Shown: positions 1 through 14,269 of the stretch, one piece after another
How positions within the stretch are numbered: the stretch's first letter is position 1
Layout of the letters: each line of letters opens with the position of its first letter
Source of the DNA: Acanthornis magna
Taxonomy: Eukaryota; Chordata; Aves; Passeriformes; Acanthizidae
DNA length: 64,000 bases
Reading direction: 5' to 3'
Assembly: GCA_036785705.1 (NCBI GenBank)
Contig: JAWUZG010000084.1
Span: 9,685,501 to 9,749,500, forward strand
The notes under the pieces: model-generated
Told to the model about the DNA's origin: nothing
Databases searched by the model: none
The model's input: only the letters and a program-made list of their open reading frames with translations
Translations under genes and position numbers: made by a program

Positions 1-982
1 AGGGATATGTGTGCCCAGCAGGCAGAGACCAGCCTTGCTCACAGAACTGCTCCTGGTGCTGTTAATGAACCAAGCCTGGAGCAAGAGATGTATTTTTGTT
101 GATCCCGGATAAAGTGACTCACTAGATTTGCTGTGGTAATAGCCTGCATCTTGGGGAAAGGAAGAAAAAAGGAAAAAAAAAGGAGAGAGGGAAAAAAAAA
201 AGAAAACAAAAGATGCCATTAAGCAGAATAAGCTGCTGCATGTTATACCTTAGAGTGCTGGGGCTGAGGAGACCAGGACCCATTGCTTTGGGGTTTTTTT
301 AATTGTTTGGTTATTCATTGAGTCAGAAACAGATAAGGGCACTCTCCTCCCCTCTGGAGTCCTTCAGCATCTGAGTGGCACTCCCTCTGCTCGTCAAGAG
401 CCATCCACCAAAAGTCACTCACTGCCGGCTCGAGGCCACCAGCAGCACAAGTCCATGAGAGCTCACTGGGGGAGAAGACAATCCCTTTATGTGTATGAAA
501 TCTTGAAGCATTGAACAGCTCAGAATTCCCACATAAGGAGTGCACATCTTCAGTGCAAGAAACTACCTTCATTAAAACTCCTCTAAGGTACTGTTACCAA
601 TTTAATCAGTATTAGCAGCACAAAGCAGTTTCTTCCAGACCTTGTTGAAAGGAAAAGACACTGGGGATCTTTTGTCATTTCTGAATAAAGGTTTTAAATT
701 ACACATCCAACTCCTATTTTAGAAAGGATTTTGACACCAATGAGAAAGAATGCTGTTGGTGGTAGGGGTGAGGGGGAGCTGCATGCCTTGGTGGTGAAGG
801 GCCACACAATGTGCGACAGGTAACACAACATGTGCAGGTGACTCCTCCCATCCTAAGACTCAGGAAAATCCACTGCGACCTGCTGGCCACCACAGGAAAC
901 CTTGCAAGTGTGGACAGGTATACTCAGCAAGCAACTAGAGAAACCTAAATCAGGTACAATCACATCAAACTGTAAATTCTCA

Positions 983-1034
983 CCAAAAAACAAAAAAAAA
1001 AAACAAAAAAAAACAAAAAAAACAAAAAAAAAAA
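983..1034. repeat. A-rich simple repeat of the (CAAAA)n kind
   Basis: Runs of 6 to 12 A residues are separated by single C residues. This is low-complexity DNA with no coding meaning. Lysine-rich and phenylalanine-rich open frames over it on the two strands are artefacts of the tract. Confidence 0.85.
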
Positions 1035-4000
1035 TCAGACTTTGCATGCCTGCACAGATCAGGCATTGTTACAGCTACAATCTAGCACAGCATAGCACCA
1101 GCTCATGGTGCCATGAAGGCAAAACATCTGCTGAACTACCACCACAACCTCAGTTTCTGTGAAGTACTAAAGTTTGACTCTATCTCTAACCTTGTTTTTA
1201 ATGCATCTTAAAAGCAAGTTTCCACATTACACTAATATATTCTGACAAGTGTATTCTAAGGTATACAATACCTAATATTTAAACACTTTAGGCACAAGAG
1301 TAGAGTTGGAGAAACTGAACAAAAGCATCCCTCAAATAATGAGACTTGTATGGCAATTACAGCAGACATACAACTTGACACCAGGGTTTAATGCACACCT
1401 TCATTTTCCAAGGCTTTGCAGAAGTTTTGTCAGTCACATTGCAACAGTACAATTTACCTGGGCCCACTCTTTGGACTACCTCTACTCCAGCACTCCACAC
1501 AGGATGGTTACAGCTAATAAAGGTACTTTTTCTAACCTAGGAATAGCTTTGGACCAGCTGCCTTCACTAAAAGAAAGGCTAGAAAGACTTATTTTGCCCT
1601 CTTTGTCCCCAGCATGCAGCTACATAATATGTTCTGGAGACTTTGAATATTTGAAACAAGAGATAGTCATTTGTCTTTATGCGCTGCATCAAATGGTGGA
1701 TTTAAAACAGTTGGGAGCATACAGAGCAAGGGTAGGAACGAGGAAACTCAGTTTGCTTCCTTGGTAACAAAATCTACAGCCCAGCAGGAGAACAGAGCAT
1801 GATAATTAGGGAATTACAGCTGTTAGTCACAGAAAATATGCTGCAGTTGCAGGTCAGGGACCTGACGTTGTAGCACAGGAAGGAAAACTGTAATTTAGAG
1901 TCTGCAAGGAACTCACTGCATGCATTAGACTTCTTGCTACTTATAGCATCCCTACACCTGTTTTCCAGGGCGGAAATCAAACAGACAAGAGCAGAGATCG
2001 GCAGCAAGCCACCAAGGAAATAGAGTTTCGCTACGATAGTCAGCACAAGAACTATTTTTAATGAGAAATGGATATTCCATCAACTCTTGTTCATTCCCCC
2101 TTCTTCTAAGCAGGACAATGAGAAGTGTGAACTTTAAGAGGAGGGAGAGGACAAAACTTGATCCACGTAGTTATTCTGGGAGCTACAGCTCCCTTAAGAA
2201 GCACCAGTTGTTACAAGAGATGAATAATGCGAGTCCCACTGAAACAGGGCTTGGCTTGGAGACCTCTGTGTATTAACCCCGAGCCTTGTATCAGTTTCCT
2301 GCCAGGGGTAGCTGTTCCTGAAGGGAATTGAAGGATACAAAGGGAAATACAAGCTTCAGACTGAAGACAATACCACTTGATTTTCCTAGCCTTCACCCTA
2401 AGAATGCCAAACTCTAACCAAATGCTTAAGAACAAGTCCAACAGACACCCCCAAGAGCATCATTAAAGCCACTCTGCCCACAAGCCTTTAAAGGGTGGGA
2501 CCAGTTGGTATAGTTTAAAGCAAATCTATCACTCACGTACTTTAATCTTTGATCCAGCTAAATCCCCCAAAAGAAATTCCTCACTGCCATTCCACTCAAG
2601 AAGAGAATTTTTGTTTATTTCACCCAATATACTCCACTCTGTGTTCCACACTGGTCATGTCTAAGTTTTGGAGAAAATCTTCCTTTCCAAAACTTTTAGT
2701 GAGTGGAAAAGTATCTTTCTTACTTCTCTGTCCTTAAGTTAAGTTGCTTCAGAAACAAAGAGCTGACTCCTATGGGTGAGAACTGGAGCACAAAGGAACT
2801 GGAGGGAACCTAAACTTGCTGAGGAACAGAAGAAACACCCACCACACCCTGAGGCTGACCAAGAGCTGACAGCTTCTTTCCTTCCTGTGTTGCCTGACCA
2901 CACAGCTCAGAATCAGAGGCCAATATCAGGAGACCTCAGGCCATGAGGCTCAAGGCTCTCCATAAGGCATAATGAGCTCATTGAAGTGATACCAGACAAG
3001 ACTTCCAGCATTTGCTTGCTGCACCAGCGAGCACCTTTGCACCACATCTACGCCAAACTCATTCTTTCCATGGAAGACCAGCTATTAATAACTATTATAG
3101 CCAGGCCTCCCCAGTTCTCCTTGAAGGCTGGCAGCACGCCATGCAGATCAACTAATTCAAACTATTTTGGACAGGAAGGTATTTCAGTGTCCTAGACCCT
3201 CAAGCTGTCCTAAGCTAGCCTCTGTTTCAAAGGGGTGTTATTTATTACGTGATTCACTCTCTGCTCTCCCTTGTGAGAGGTGTGACAGCAGGAGCTCAGA
3301 GATGAGCAAAGACCCTTCCCTTGGTACTCCACCAGCTCTCTGGATGTCAAGTTTTCCTGACCTTGTAAGCTCTGAGGACCAGTGGGAAGCACTTAGCATC
3401 AAACAAAGGGGTAAAATACTTCTGTGCTTCTGGGTAAGTTGCTCACCCTAGAGCTTGTGCCTCGCTCAGAGTTAGCTGCCAGGCAGATGAACTTGGAGGC
3501 TGAGGCAGTCGTGCCAAATGCTGGTGGAGCCTTCCTCCTTGCCCAGTTTCTGGTTAGCAGCAGACTGGCAAAGGCAAGTTGTCTCCCAAGCCCTGCTCAG
3601 AAGACAACCCACATTCTCCACCTTATATTGAGACACAACATCTCAAAGAAGAGGCATTGCTGCCATTTGGGACAGGATTTCTTTACGTTTAGAAGAAATA
3701 GTAGCTGAGATGCACCTCAGTCCTCTAGCCTTTTCACCAGAGCCATTTAACCATAATAATGTGGCATTTGGTTTTAAAGCCGTGCAGAAGAAGGCTGTAA
3801 TTTGCACTTTAGAGCCCCATGCACTGACTTGCCCTAGATGTACCTCCACCCACTTGCTGGTACTTGTGCAGTCATTTCTCTAGGGGAGACAAGGATTCAC
3901 CAGGTCCTGGTGCAATGCACCCAATTCGTGTCAGTAAAGTTTCGAGTCCAATCCTGATAGTGCCAAGTGTTTGATGCCATTTTTAGAAAGCAGAATAACT

Positions 4001-4804
4001 AAGTATTTAAGGACAGATCCTTCCCCAAATAGACAAGAAGAGCCAATCAGCAGCTGTTTCTCTGGAAAGATTTTGCCAGCACTACAAAGGCTCCATATAG
4101 AAGCAGAAAGACGCTACTTCTGAGCATAAATGCATGTTAGATGACATTGTCACTAAATATACCAGGTGACTGTTAGCACAATTGGTTTGCTTCCAGTCTA
4201 GTTCCCCTCTTTGGTGTGGGCAGCAAGGGCATCTTAAATGAAACAGCCCCAAGATGAATTTAGTTTAATGACTGAATGTGAAAGGGGGAGGGCAGGGAAG
4301 AAGGAAGGAGAACCAATATTAAGTGTGGAAACTAATACAAAAAGCTCCTGGGATATTAATAGTGTGCTGAACTAATAAGATGCAGTCAAAGCTATGAAGT
4401 TTCTGTGACACCGCAGCAGCTGCTACTGTGAAGTAAGGGACTAGAGTGGATCTGTGTATTTACAGCAGTTATCTGAAAGCCTGGGCATGTAATTCCACTC
4501 AGAATCCCCACCAACACAAATACATTAAAAGCAGACTGAAAAAGCTCCTCTAAACCCACTAAGCACAATAGCTAAAGTTTCCACAAGAAATAATTCATAG
4601 CATTACAGTTATGCTCACAGAGATGGGCTAAGACCCTCTCTGGAGCAGAAGCTCTTGCTGAGACCAGGCTGTACTGTAGTGGCTCAAATACCTTCCAACC
4701 CTCTTGATTGCTAAAAACCCCTCTGGGACAGGAACCTGTAACACAAAGAAGTCCCATAGAAGTTAGGCTAGACAGTGACTACTTAAAAACCTTAGATCCA
4801 CATC

Positions 4805-4895
4805 AGTTTTTTTTATTTTTGTTTGATTGGTTGGGAGGGGGGTTGTGGGCTTGGGTTTTTGGTTGGTTTTTTTTGGGTTTGGAGGTTTTTTTGCA
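4805..4895 (+). repeat. T/G-rich low-complexity tract with a G-quadruplex motif
   Basis: The tract consists almost only of T and G on the plus strand. Positions 4833-4855 contain four G runs (GGG, GGGGGG, GGG, GGG) separated by loops of 1, 4 and 3 bases, which meets the usual G-quadruplex rule. No gene is adjacent, so any role is unknown. Confidence 0.75.
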
Positions 4896-7283
4896 TGCAC
4901 CTATAGACGAGGTCAGCTCATTTATGAAGAGATGAGAAGAGGCATCTATTTCCTTCAAGAGTCTGAGAACAGGCCCAGTTAAAGACAAATCCTAGGAGCC
5001 TGGATTTGGAGCTAGGGCATAGATCCCAGCACCCACCACACCAGGTGGGAACTCCCCACATGAGCTGGCAGAGGGCAGCAATTTACAGCTCACTAATAGC
5101 TCTGTGGTGCCTTTTGTACATATCTGCACAGCCTCTCCAAAGGCTGGAGAAGGCTGCCTGATTGAGAGCCCTCATAAAGCACAGGAAAGGCAGTGCCTGG
5201 TTAATCCTACACAAGAGCTGAGGGAACAACTCAGCTATTGCCCAGAAACACTACAGCTCTGGGTATGGACCAGAATCCCATTACGGAAGGAGTGAGTAAG
5301 CATGGAACATGAATTTACTATGGATTTGAGAGTAGATGAACGTGGTCTCTACACAAGAGACTGAAGTCACAAACAGCATCACCACGACCCCCTTGGACTC
5401 CTCAAGATAAGCAGTAGCCCTTGCCTGGTTAAGTATTCCAGTCAGAGCTCTCTGAAGGCTGAACAGCAGCCTAATGTTAGATAGCAAGATATTAAGAGAG
5501 GAATAAATGCCATTTTGTTAAGGAAACTTTAGAGAAGAGTGACAGTTTTGAAGACTCATTTTAAGCTTTCATCACTGGCGGGAAAGAGGAGAAGTCAGGT
5601 TACTTAACCGCTGTTATGACAATTATCAAATGGAAGAGACCAGTGACTTGAAGAGAACATTGCAGTTCATAGCAAAATTCCACTATGCTTTTCATTAGGT
5701 GTGTCCAATTATTTCCAGTATAAATTAGCTAGACAGTTGAAAGCAGGTTTGCAGAAAATGAGTTTAATGCTATTACCAAGTGGGAAAAAAAGAAAGCAAG
5801 GAAAGATTTGTTTCCCATGAAATAGTCACAAAAGTCTAAAACTATGTTGGAGACCTTTTGGACCCAGCAGAATCTTTCAGAATTCAGAATATCTGCTTCA
5901 CTGACAAGGACTCCAAGACAGCATTTGATGATCACTTTGAGCAACAGTTCTCGGAATGAAAAGCAACAACTCACTAGAGTCAGCTCCAGTAAAGCTGACT
6001 TCAAAGTGCACTTTCAGGCTGCTGAGCAATGCAGATGCAGGCAGATGGCTCATGACTATTCTACCAAATTACTCACACAAATTGTTGCTAATAGAGTCAT
6101 GGAAGCAGTATTACAAACCCTCTCCCCAGTCCCACTGGGCTCTGTGACCATTCACATTGCAAAGTAACAAGTCAGCACCTTCAATTAGTCCAGAGGACAA
6201 GTACGGAACAGAAAACAGGAATGATACCTTGCAAGTCCACCACTGATAGTGTGGGTTGCAGTTGCCTCTGAAAGTTTAGGCAATCCTGCTGACTCAGACA
6301 AGCTTCTCCTAGAAAAACTCAGGTTTTCTGTTGTACTGACGTGCAGAAAGAGAGCCTCACCCTGCTTGTGATACCCAGCTCCAACAAAAGCAGAGGTACA
6401 TACACCACCCTGTTTGGAATAGGGGACTTCAAAAGCAGAACACCCCAAATCCTTATTGAAAATACACTTTTAACATTTCACATATGGTAAAACTGCACTA
6501 AGGGCTGCCTGTGCTCCCAATCTGACCATTAGCTGACTGAGCCCTGTGCAACTTAGGACTATTCTCTAGAAGCAGAAGAACAGGGACCTATTCTTCCACT
6601 GTCAGAAAGAGAAGGGTAGGGACCTGTGTGGAGAGCAAAGAGAGCCCAAGGCATATCTATCCCCAGTTCCCTTATTGCCTGCATCTTCTTTCTGAGGGGG
6701 TTTAAGCCTGGGGAAGGCTTGGTTATTTGGAACAGTGCTGTGACCCCACACTTTGCCTTTTGGTGGATGGGTGGAAGCAGACTGGGCACACCGCAGCGCA
6801 GGGTGAGCTGTGCACACATGACTGAGATAGGAAGAGACACTAATGAAACCTTCAGGGTTTTCTCAAACCATCCTGTCATTCAGTGTAAGAATCACAGAGG
6901 AAACAGCTCCTCCTTACCTGAGCTGGGCACTAAAAATACTCAAGCTCCAACATTAATTGAGCACACACTTGCTCAAGCTTGCTGGTCATGAATTTTTTAA
7001 ACCCTAAATATGATAAACTTCAGTTGGGGAGTCATGAACTAAAGTAAGTGTTGAAAGCACAAGTAAAGTAAAAGATAAAAATGTTCACAAGGAAATAGGC
7101 AGAATTACCAGGCAGGAGAAACTGAAACAAACAGGTCAGAGAAGTGATATTAGCAGAATTATTTGCATTATTGAGATTACACCTACAAACACTAAAATCA
7201 GAAATTTACCCACTCTACAGCCAGGTCAGACACCACATTTCCACTTAGTTCCATCTAATCTCACAAGTATCAATTGGAATTGG

Positions 7284-7330
7284 ACTAGATGATCATTGTA
7301 GGTCCCTTCCAACTCAAATACTCTAATCCT
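7284..7330 (+). mobile_element. CR1 LINE 3'-end remnant
   Basis: The short stretch has the characteristic CR1 3' sequence: 'tggactagatgatc', then a purine-rich 'ggtcccttccaactc', then a terminal 'tactctaatcct'-like tail. CR1 copies are usually 5'-truncated and end in short repeats of this kind. Only the extreme 3' end remains, so the copy is dead. The orientation is read from the 3' end lying to the right. Confidence 0.75.
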
Positions 7331-10300
7331 CTTCCACTATGATGATCTCCAGACAAGGGAAGCTGGTCAGTGTCACAAGACTGCACAACATCACAGGGTA
7401 ATTTCCTCCACTTAGAGCTTTCTGGTTTTTTAAAATTTTTTATGTCCCACCAACCAGAAGGAGATTTTCAAGCTGTCACAACAGCCCTAATCTAATAGCA
7501 AGTTATTTTATTGCTTTAAGTTCTACACAGTGAGGAAGATGCACAAGCAGAATTGTGCATGGAAAGAAATGTTTTAGGAATAACAGTTTTGAGCATTAAA
7601 GTTAACACAAGAAGCATTGGCTAAGAGGCAAAGGTGACAGTAAGAAGAAGTTTACTATTACACTCCTTTCTGTACTTTGGATTCCTCTAACATCTTTCAC
7701 TTCATTGTCAAACAAAGAATCAGAGGAAATAATGAACTTGCATCCCCTAAAAAAAAAATCCTCCTAGTGAAGAGCAATCAGCAGTGATATCCTAAACAAT
7801 ACCAACCAAGCTCTACCAGATTTTTGGGAGTCTTAACTCAAGAGACCTTGCAACACCCCCGTGCGGTTAAAAAAAGGATCTTGGCTCATGCCACCCACTA
7901 CTGAAACAGACACCCCTAGGCTGGGATGAAGCAGCTGTATGACACCACGCAGCAACACTTCACAGCATTTTAGGGTAGAAAGCAATTAACCTTTGGCTGA
8001 ATCCCCTTAGCTCCGAGCTACAAAAGGAGTGTTTGTTCTGTTTTCTTCTCTAGCCCCCACCTCCCCCAAGGCTGCACAGCTCTGGTGTTCTCATTAGCTC
8101 ACTGCCCAGGCTGCTCTCTGGACCCTGAAATGGAGAACAACAGTTGTCATCAAATTAATAGGCTGTTTATCCAGATATTAATTTTGTTTTCTCTTGCTCC
8201 TGCTCCAGAATAGTGGCAGCTGATTCCAATAAAATTAGGGTGAGGTTGTAGAGCATTGTTTCTGTTCAGACAGTAAATACACCAGAGCTGAGATCTACTT
8301 GAGGCCTCAAATGTACTTTAAAGCACGTTAAAGGAATTTGGGCAAGGTCCTCTTTACAGGTATAAAGAGAATAACATCATTGTGCCCACTACTGTTTCTT
8401 TCTGTGTCTGACTGAAATTTAATGCTACTTTCTGTACTTACACGGAACCTTCATGCTCAAGTCCTGCCCTAAGACTGAGCTTCCCAGGATCCAGTGACAT
8501 CGTGGAAGCCTGGAAATCCCCACAAAGTCAAATGTCCCTTAGATTTTTAACTCCTGAATTAACATCCTGTATAGCACAGGCAAAGAGTGGATGATTTAAA
8601 AAATCTGAAGGCAGCTAAGTGAAGATTTGGGAATATAATCCGTGTTTGATCCTCTCACTTCACCCTGAGCACATATTTCTGACTTCATTCGCTGCTTATC
8701 AGCTTCATCCCATTAGTTTTCCACACTCCTCCATAAAAAAGCATGTTCCTAAATAGACACAGTTTGCAAGTGCACCACTACAGGCAGTTAAAGAGTCCAC
8801 TTTGACACCTCCCTTTTGGTGCATGCCTCTATCATTAAGCTTTTCCAGAGATGCTCTGCTCTAAGCCATCAGAAATGGGAAGCTGTGGCTGAGGTTCTGG
8901 AGCACTGGGCAGGCACAGACAGACCAGCACCAGCCTGTGAACTGCAGGGGGAGGGTGCAAAGCCAGCCTTGACACAGGGGCAGCACAGCCTGGTGCTCTG
9001 GAAGGCACCTCAGGAGCTGCAGGTCTTTCCTGCAGCCTTTGGGCACCACCACAGCCTGCTTGGTCATTGGACCTGCAAGCGCACACCCTCTCTAAGTGGG
9101 CAGGAGGAGCAAGCCCACTGCAGATCCTCAGTCCCAGGTCAAAACCTGCTTTCCTACCTTTTGTTTCCTTCACCTGCATGGCATAAGACCTTCCATCAGC
9201 CCTTCCCAAACATGCTTTCAGCTGAGGTTGTCTGAGAGTAGATTTGAGTATAACCTGACACCTTCCCGCTCCTGCTGTGGGTCTGGTGCCATATTCAAAC
9301 ATGAGTGTTACCTTCATCTTCTCCAGTCCCTTTTGCCTTGGTTATCTGCAGAAAAGGCTGCTGTAAATGCTCCTTCTGCAGGCAAACAAGAAGTCAGAAA
9401 GCAAAATGAGTTAAAGCAATGGTTTCCCTTAGGTCAGCCTCACTAGGGTGATGGAGGCAGGAAAAGAGAGCCAGCATTAGCAGATACCCTGCTAGTGGGA
9501 TTAAAGGGGAAGGAATCCATAAAACCTCCAGGCATTCCAGCAGGCTGGGTACCCAGGATCACTTTCACAGTTTAGGAAACAGTTTCATCTCAACCCCCGC
9601 AAACTGACCTTGGCAGAACATTGAAAGTTTGCACATAACAGCCATGTTTGTGCCATGAGTAATCCAGTCCTCTAAGCTGGCGCTCCATTTTGCTGGTGGA
9701 ACAAAATATCTTGTTATCATGTGAACTAAATCACACTAAAATTATATTCATGAGAATCTACTAAGTGCATTTAATGAGATCCTTCTACCCATGGAATTTC
9801 ATAATTTTGTGCATCTGTGTCTTTCCCACATAATTTTCAGTTTTAGACATTTTCACATTTTTCCAGTACACCAGAAGCAAAGCACAAGTGCTCAGGCTGA
9901 AACAACAACCTATGCTGGACATTAAATGGGGGAGTATCTTTTTCAGAAATAACCCAGTGTGAATCTTTTGATTACTCACAGCTCATCTCTCAACAATATA
10001 TGTGGTCTTATATCTTCCTTTTGCTTTTCCATTTGTTGAGTTTATTGCACACATTCAGAGCTAATCCCATCGATTAGCAGTCCAGGTTAGAGACCCACTA
10101 ACACCTGAACATGAACATGACAAGGCACTATTGCCTGCTGCTGGCCAGCAAGGGAAGGAGCAGCACACTGGGACAGCCAGGAGTGGAGAGTGTTGCTTCC
10201 ACTCTTGCTGTTTCATCCAGTCAGCTAGGTTAAAAAATGAGAATACTGCATTTGTAGCTAAATTGCATTCCTGTTTTTCTTTCATTTTGTGTTCCAACTT

Positions 10301-13300
10301 TACTAGTTTGGGCAGCTCTTCAAAAGAAAGAGGCTAAGCTTATACAGACTTAAGCAAGCAGAGAGAAAATTCAGGAGTCTCATCCTATTAAATTATTATA
10401 AAGAAAATTATTATATATCATTACAAAGATGGCACACCAATGGAGTGATTCAAGGCTCACTTTCATCTCTTGAAAAAAAAGCAACTTCAGCAAGTAATCT
10501 ATGTGAATTACATGAAAATTAGGTAAGGTGCCTTACCTGTATTGGTCATCTTTGTAATCAGTTCTGAAGCCCTCTGACACATAGCAATTTCTGAAAATAA
10601 GAACTAATGAACTTGGCCAAATAAGCTGTAAATTGAGGGGTGGGAGCAGAGTGAAATATTTCAAAGCCAATGAGGAGTTTTGATCCAGTGGAAGAGAGAT
10701 GCCTGCTTTTCTAATGAGACAAGGTGCCCATTTCTAGTGCAGCTGGACCAGGTAACATGAACAGTTATAATTCACTTACATTTAAAAGCCTGAATCTAGA
10801 GCCAGTGAGAAGGTGGCTTTGCCACAGCTAGATGCTGAAGGAAGCAAAAGCATAAAGGACACATTTAAGTTGTGGTATGTCTTTGAAGTTCTTGGGCCAT
10901 TTGGCATTAGAAGGATCTACAGACAAAAGGAGAAATAATACTTTTAGAAGTGTGTGACAGCCAAGTTCATATAGCTCCTGGCTTGGCACGTTCTCACAGA
11001 ATTAAGCACATTCACGTGCGTTAAAGGGTGGGTGTATGAACAGACCATACCTTTGGCTGCATTAACACTGTGCTGATTGGTACTGATAATATCCACGGGC
11101 AGCCCTTTTCTCCTGCCTCTTTCACACAGACACTCCAATATACTGAACTGAATTAAGCAGCTCATGGGTCGAGGTTTCCAACAGTACCTGAGGCTTTGCC
11201 TTCCAAAACCTCATTCACTGTGTTGTGAATTCAGAAGTGCAGGTCCACCTTGCAAAGGCTGAGTGCTCTCCCTCACAAGGAATTTGGGACCAATGGGCAC
11301 AAAGAGAGGAGCTGGCGATGAGAAACTTAAAGGTGATTGACCTTTCCCCAATATTGGAAACATTCCAGGTAAGGACAAGGTCAGCAGTCCTCAGGCAGTG
11401 GACAGAGCCTAAACCAAATCCCAGTTGATGCAGACAGAGGGGCAGGCTGTGCTCAGAGGGCTGAGCAGCTGCACACACCACTCTGAGCCTCTGCAGCTTT
11501 TAGGCTGACATCATGCCACTGCAGCTTTTCAGTATGGAAGCAGGATGACTCCTGATGGCTACTCATGTCCAAGACAATGCAAGGAAAAGAAAAAACATGC
11601 TACATTCTAGTTGTCCCTGTCCAAATAGTGAGTGTGGGCGTGGATACATCGCTGAAAACCTGGGGTTGAAGAACAGCCCATCAGGACTCCCTGCACACCA
11701 ACTAGAATAACTAGCTCAGAGTGAAGGCGAGGCAGGGAAGGGCTGCAGAGGGAATTTACTCCTCTGGACCAAAAAGGAAAGGCACAGCCCAGAGGTTTCG
11801 CATACAGATTCTCCCAAAATGGTGCAGCAGCCAATCTGCACCACCTCTGCTCCCATTGCATACACAGCACCCAGGCTGCCCCAGAGAAAAACAGCCTCAC
11901 AGATACAAAACAGCATTTTGCTACTGCAAGAGAAAGAGGGAAGCAGACTAAGAAGAAATGCACTCAGCCCAGTGTTATCTGGCAATGCTGAGTGAGAGAA
12001 CCAGTATGAAGCATCCACTGCAATCCCACTGTGCAATAACTGACTGACAAACCCCTGGAAGCTCTAGAAAGTGTCCTTTCATTCTTGCCTGCCCTCAGAT
12101 GGGCAGGTGCAGGCAGTAAGGCAGGAGTGTAGAAAGAAACTCTTAGCCCTCCAGACAGTATAGTCTCCAAAGCTGATATTATGGTCAAACAGCACAAGCC
12201 ATAAGCCAGCCCTTCCCTGTCTGTCATCGTTCCTGCCTTATTGTCCTGGGCTTTGCTTTGTTCGCCGGGAGCAGGCGTGCTCCAGTTCTCAGGCACATGC
12301 CAGCAAAGGCGCTGGCGCTCTGCCCACCCTAAGTACCGTGCAGGCAGGATGGCGCCTCCGATATTTAAAACAATATTTAATGTTTTACATCATTGCGGGC
12401 CTGTAGATTATTCTCTAAATCCATGAAGCAACAGTGGATCAGCATGTGGTGTGTTAATGCTGCACAAGGAAATAATGCATGAGAGGGAGAGATTAGGAGG
12501 GAGCACTTGAAATTGCAGTTGGTGTTAGCTATAGGATAGCACATAGCATGGGATGACCTATTCATCCCAGGCTCCACAGGGCATTTAACAGTGGACTCCA
12601 AGAAAGGGACATATGTTAAAACGTCTGCCCTAGAAGCAGTTTCACTCTCCTAGCTCTACCCACTGAAACCTTTGAGGAAAAGCTTCCTCAGGAGCTTCTT
12701 AGGGAATAGAAATGCTAAATAAATTTTTTTTTCAGAACAGAGAACACAGGTCTAAAATAAAAACATCAAATACAAGCCTGCTTTACATGTACAAGGAAAA
12801 AATCAACATGATGGACAGGGGGTGACACACTCTGGTTGAGGACATACCACACACCTCAGGATTATACTTACAAAGCATCAATGGATCATTCTTTCTGCCA
12901 CTAGTGTTAGAAGTCACCTTAAGAACCTGAGCAAACACCATAGCATTGAAGTGATCAAGATAGTGGTGTAAAATGTAAGAGTTCAAGAATGGTATTTTAA
13001 AGAAAATATTCTACATTTGTTAATAAAGAAAAAGTTGGCTCAGACCAAATGGGGATACCTTGACACTGTCTGCCCAGCTATTTTTGGTTGTTCAATGATC
13101 AACTTTGTAATGAAATTAATTTTGCAGGGTTAGTGGTATGTCCTTTTTGGTTGCCTTGTATTTGTCACTCATGAGGAGACAGCAAGGAGCATAATTTCAT
13201 TTCCAGAACAGAAGCCTGACAATATAAAAAGAATTTGTCCAAGATGAATGGTGAGGTCCACTGACCTCAAAGTCAGGTGACATGTAAGGCTCAAATAACT

Positions 13301-14194
13301 AGTGCAGTTAAAAAACACCCATTTGCACACTAATTCCTTAGCAGGTACTGAGAGCTGAGACCATCCCACGAAGATGAGGAGCTGGCAAAAAGAGGGGTTT
13401 AGCTGCTTTGGCACACAAGCAACCTCCTCCAAAATCCAGATGCCTTAGTTCCACTCAGATCCCTCAGATTCTAATACAAGTACAAGCTGTTCTTGCCACG
13501 GTGACTATCCCTTTTCCATAGAGTCCCTTCAAGAAGACACTGAGGATTTAGCACTGGCTATCGGGTTGCAGTCACTGAGCAGCAGTGACCGAGCGAGCCA
13601 TGGGCATGAGATCCAGCAGGGAGTAACATACAGTCCTTCCCTGGAAGGGGACTCTGACAGCAGAGCAGATTATCTCTGTTTCAGTACCAAAACTCTTTAG
13701 GACCAGGCTTCAAAAAAAGTGTAAATGTACTCAAGTGCATTTCAATTCCACAGTTAGCAGTTAATTATTTATCTGAACTGATCCTAAACTCAAGTAGTGT
13801 TGGGCAAAGTTTGACTAGGAGAGCCTTCCCAGCTTATTTGAGGGTGTCCATCCTGCCCCGACCCCATTGCTCCCTCTCAGTGTAAGAAAAGAGAAATATT
13901 TTAAAGTTACACATGCATGGGAACTCAGGTACTGTTCACTATGGTCGTTCTTGTTAGGTTTTCCACTTCATATTCCATTCAGTGGTCAGAACTATTTTTT
14001 GATGCAGAAACTTGAATTCAGACTCTCTTTCTGCTCTGCCAGGCTCACAGGAGAGCCTCAACAGCTTTGTGACATAAATGCTAACCCTACTGGCCAGATG
14101 TAAAGAGGTAGAGACGCCCACACTCCCTCCCACAGGTATCTTGGAGCTGCATGTGACTTCTGAATTTTAGCTTGTTAATTAAAAAGAAAAAAAT

Positions 14195-14269
14195 AAAAAA
14201 CAACCAAACAAAACCAAACAAATGAGACCCCACACTTCTTGCTGTTATTTAGGAAAAAAAAAAAAAAAA
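14195..14269. repeat. A-rich simple sequence
   Basis: A (CCAAA)-like tract is followed, after a short unique spacer, by an A16 run at 14254-14269. Similar AACCAAACAAA tracts recur in the window near 28150-28250. I see no LINE body upstream of the A16 run. Confidence 0.7.

Larger units (their letters stand above)
1..7240. other. Intergenic or intronic DNA, no gene recognised
   Basis: This is AT-rich single-copy-looking DNA with short random open frames only. The longest, 1306-1767 on the plus strand, has no recognisable domain, no flanking codon bias and no convincing splice context, so I do not call it. The block holds A-rich simple tracts near 165-210 and 983-1034 and a T/G-rich tract near 4805-4895. 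I see no CpG island, promoter or RNA gene. Confidence 0.6.

Noticed and set aside
1306..1767. Plus-strand open frame of 153 codons
   Set aside because: It has no recognisable domain, no CpG island or splice context, and a length reachable by chance in AT-rich DNA. I would reconsider only with transcript or conservation evidence.
8816..9446. Overlapping open frames on both strands in a GC-richer patch
   Set aside because: There is no domain, no preferred frame and no CpG island. The strands carry equally good frames, as expected by chance.
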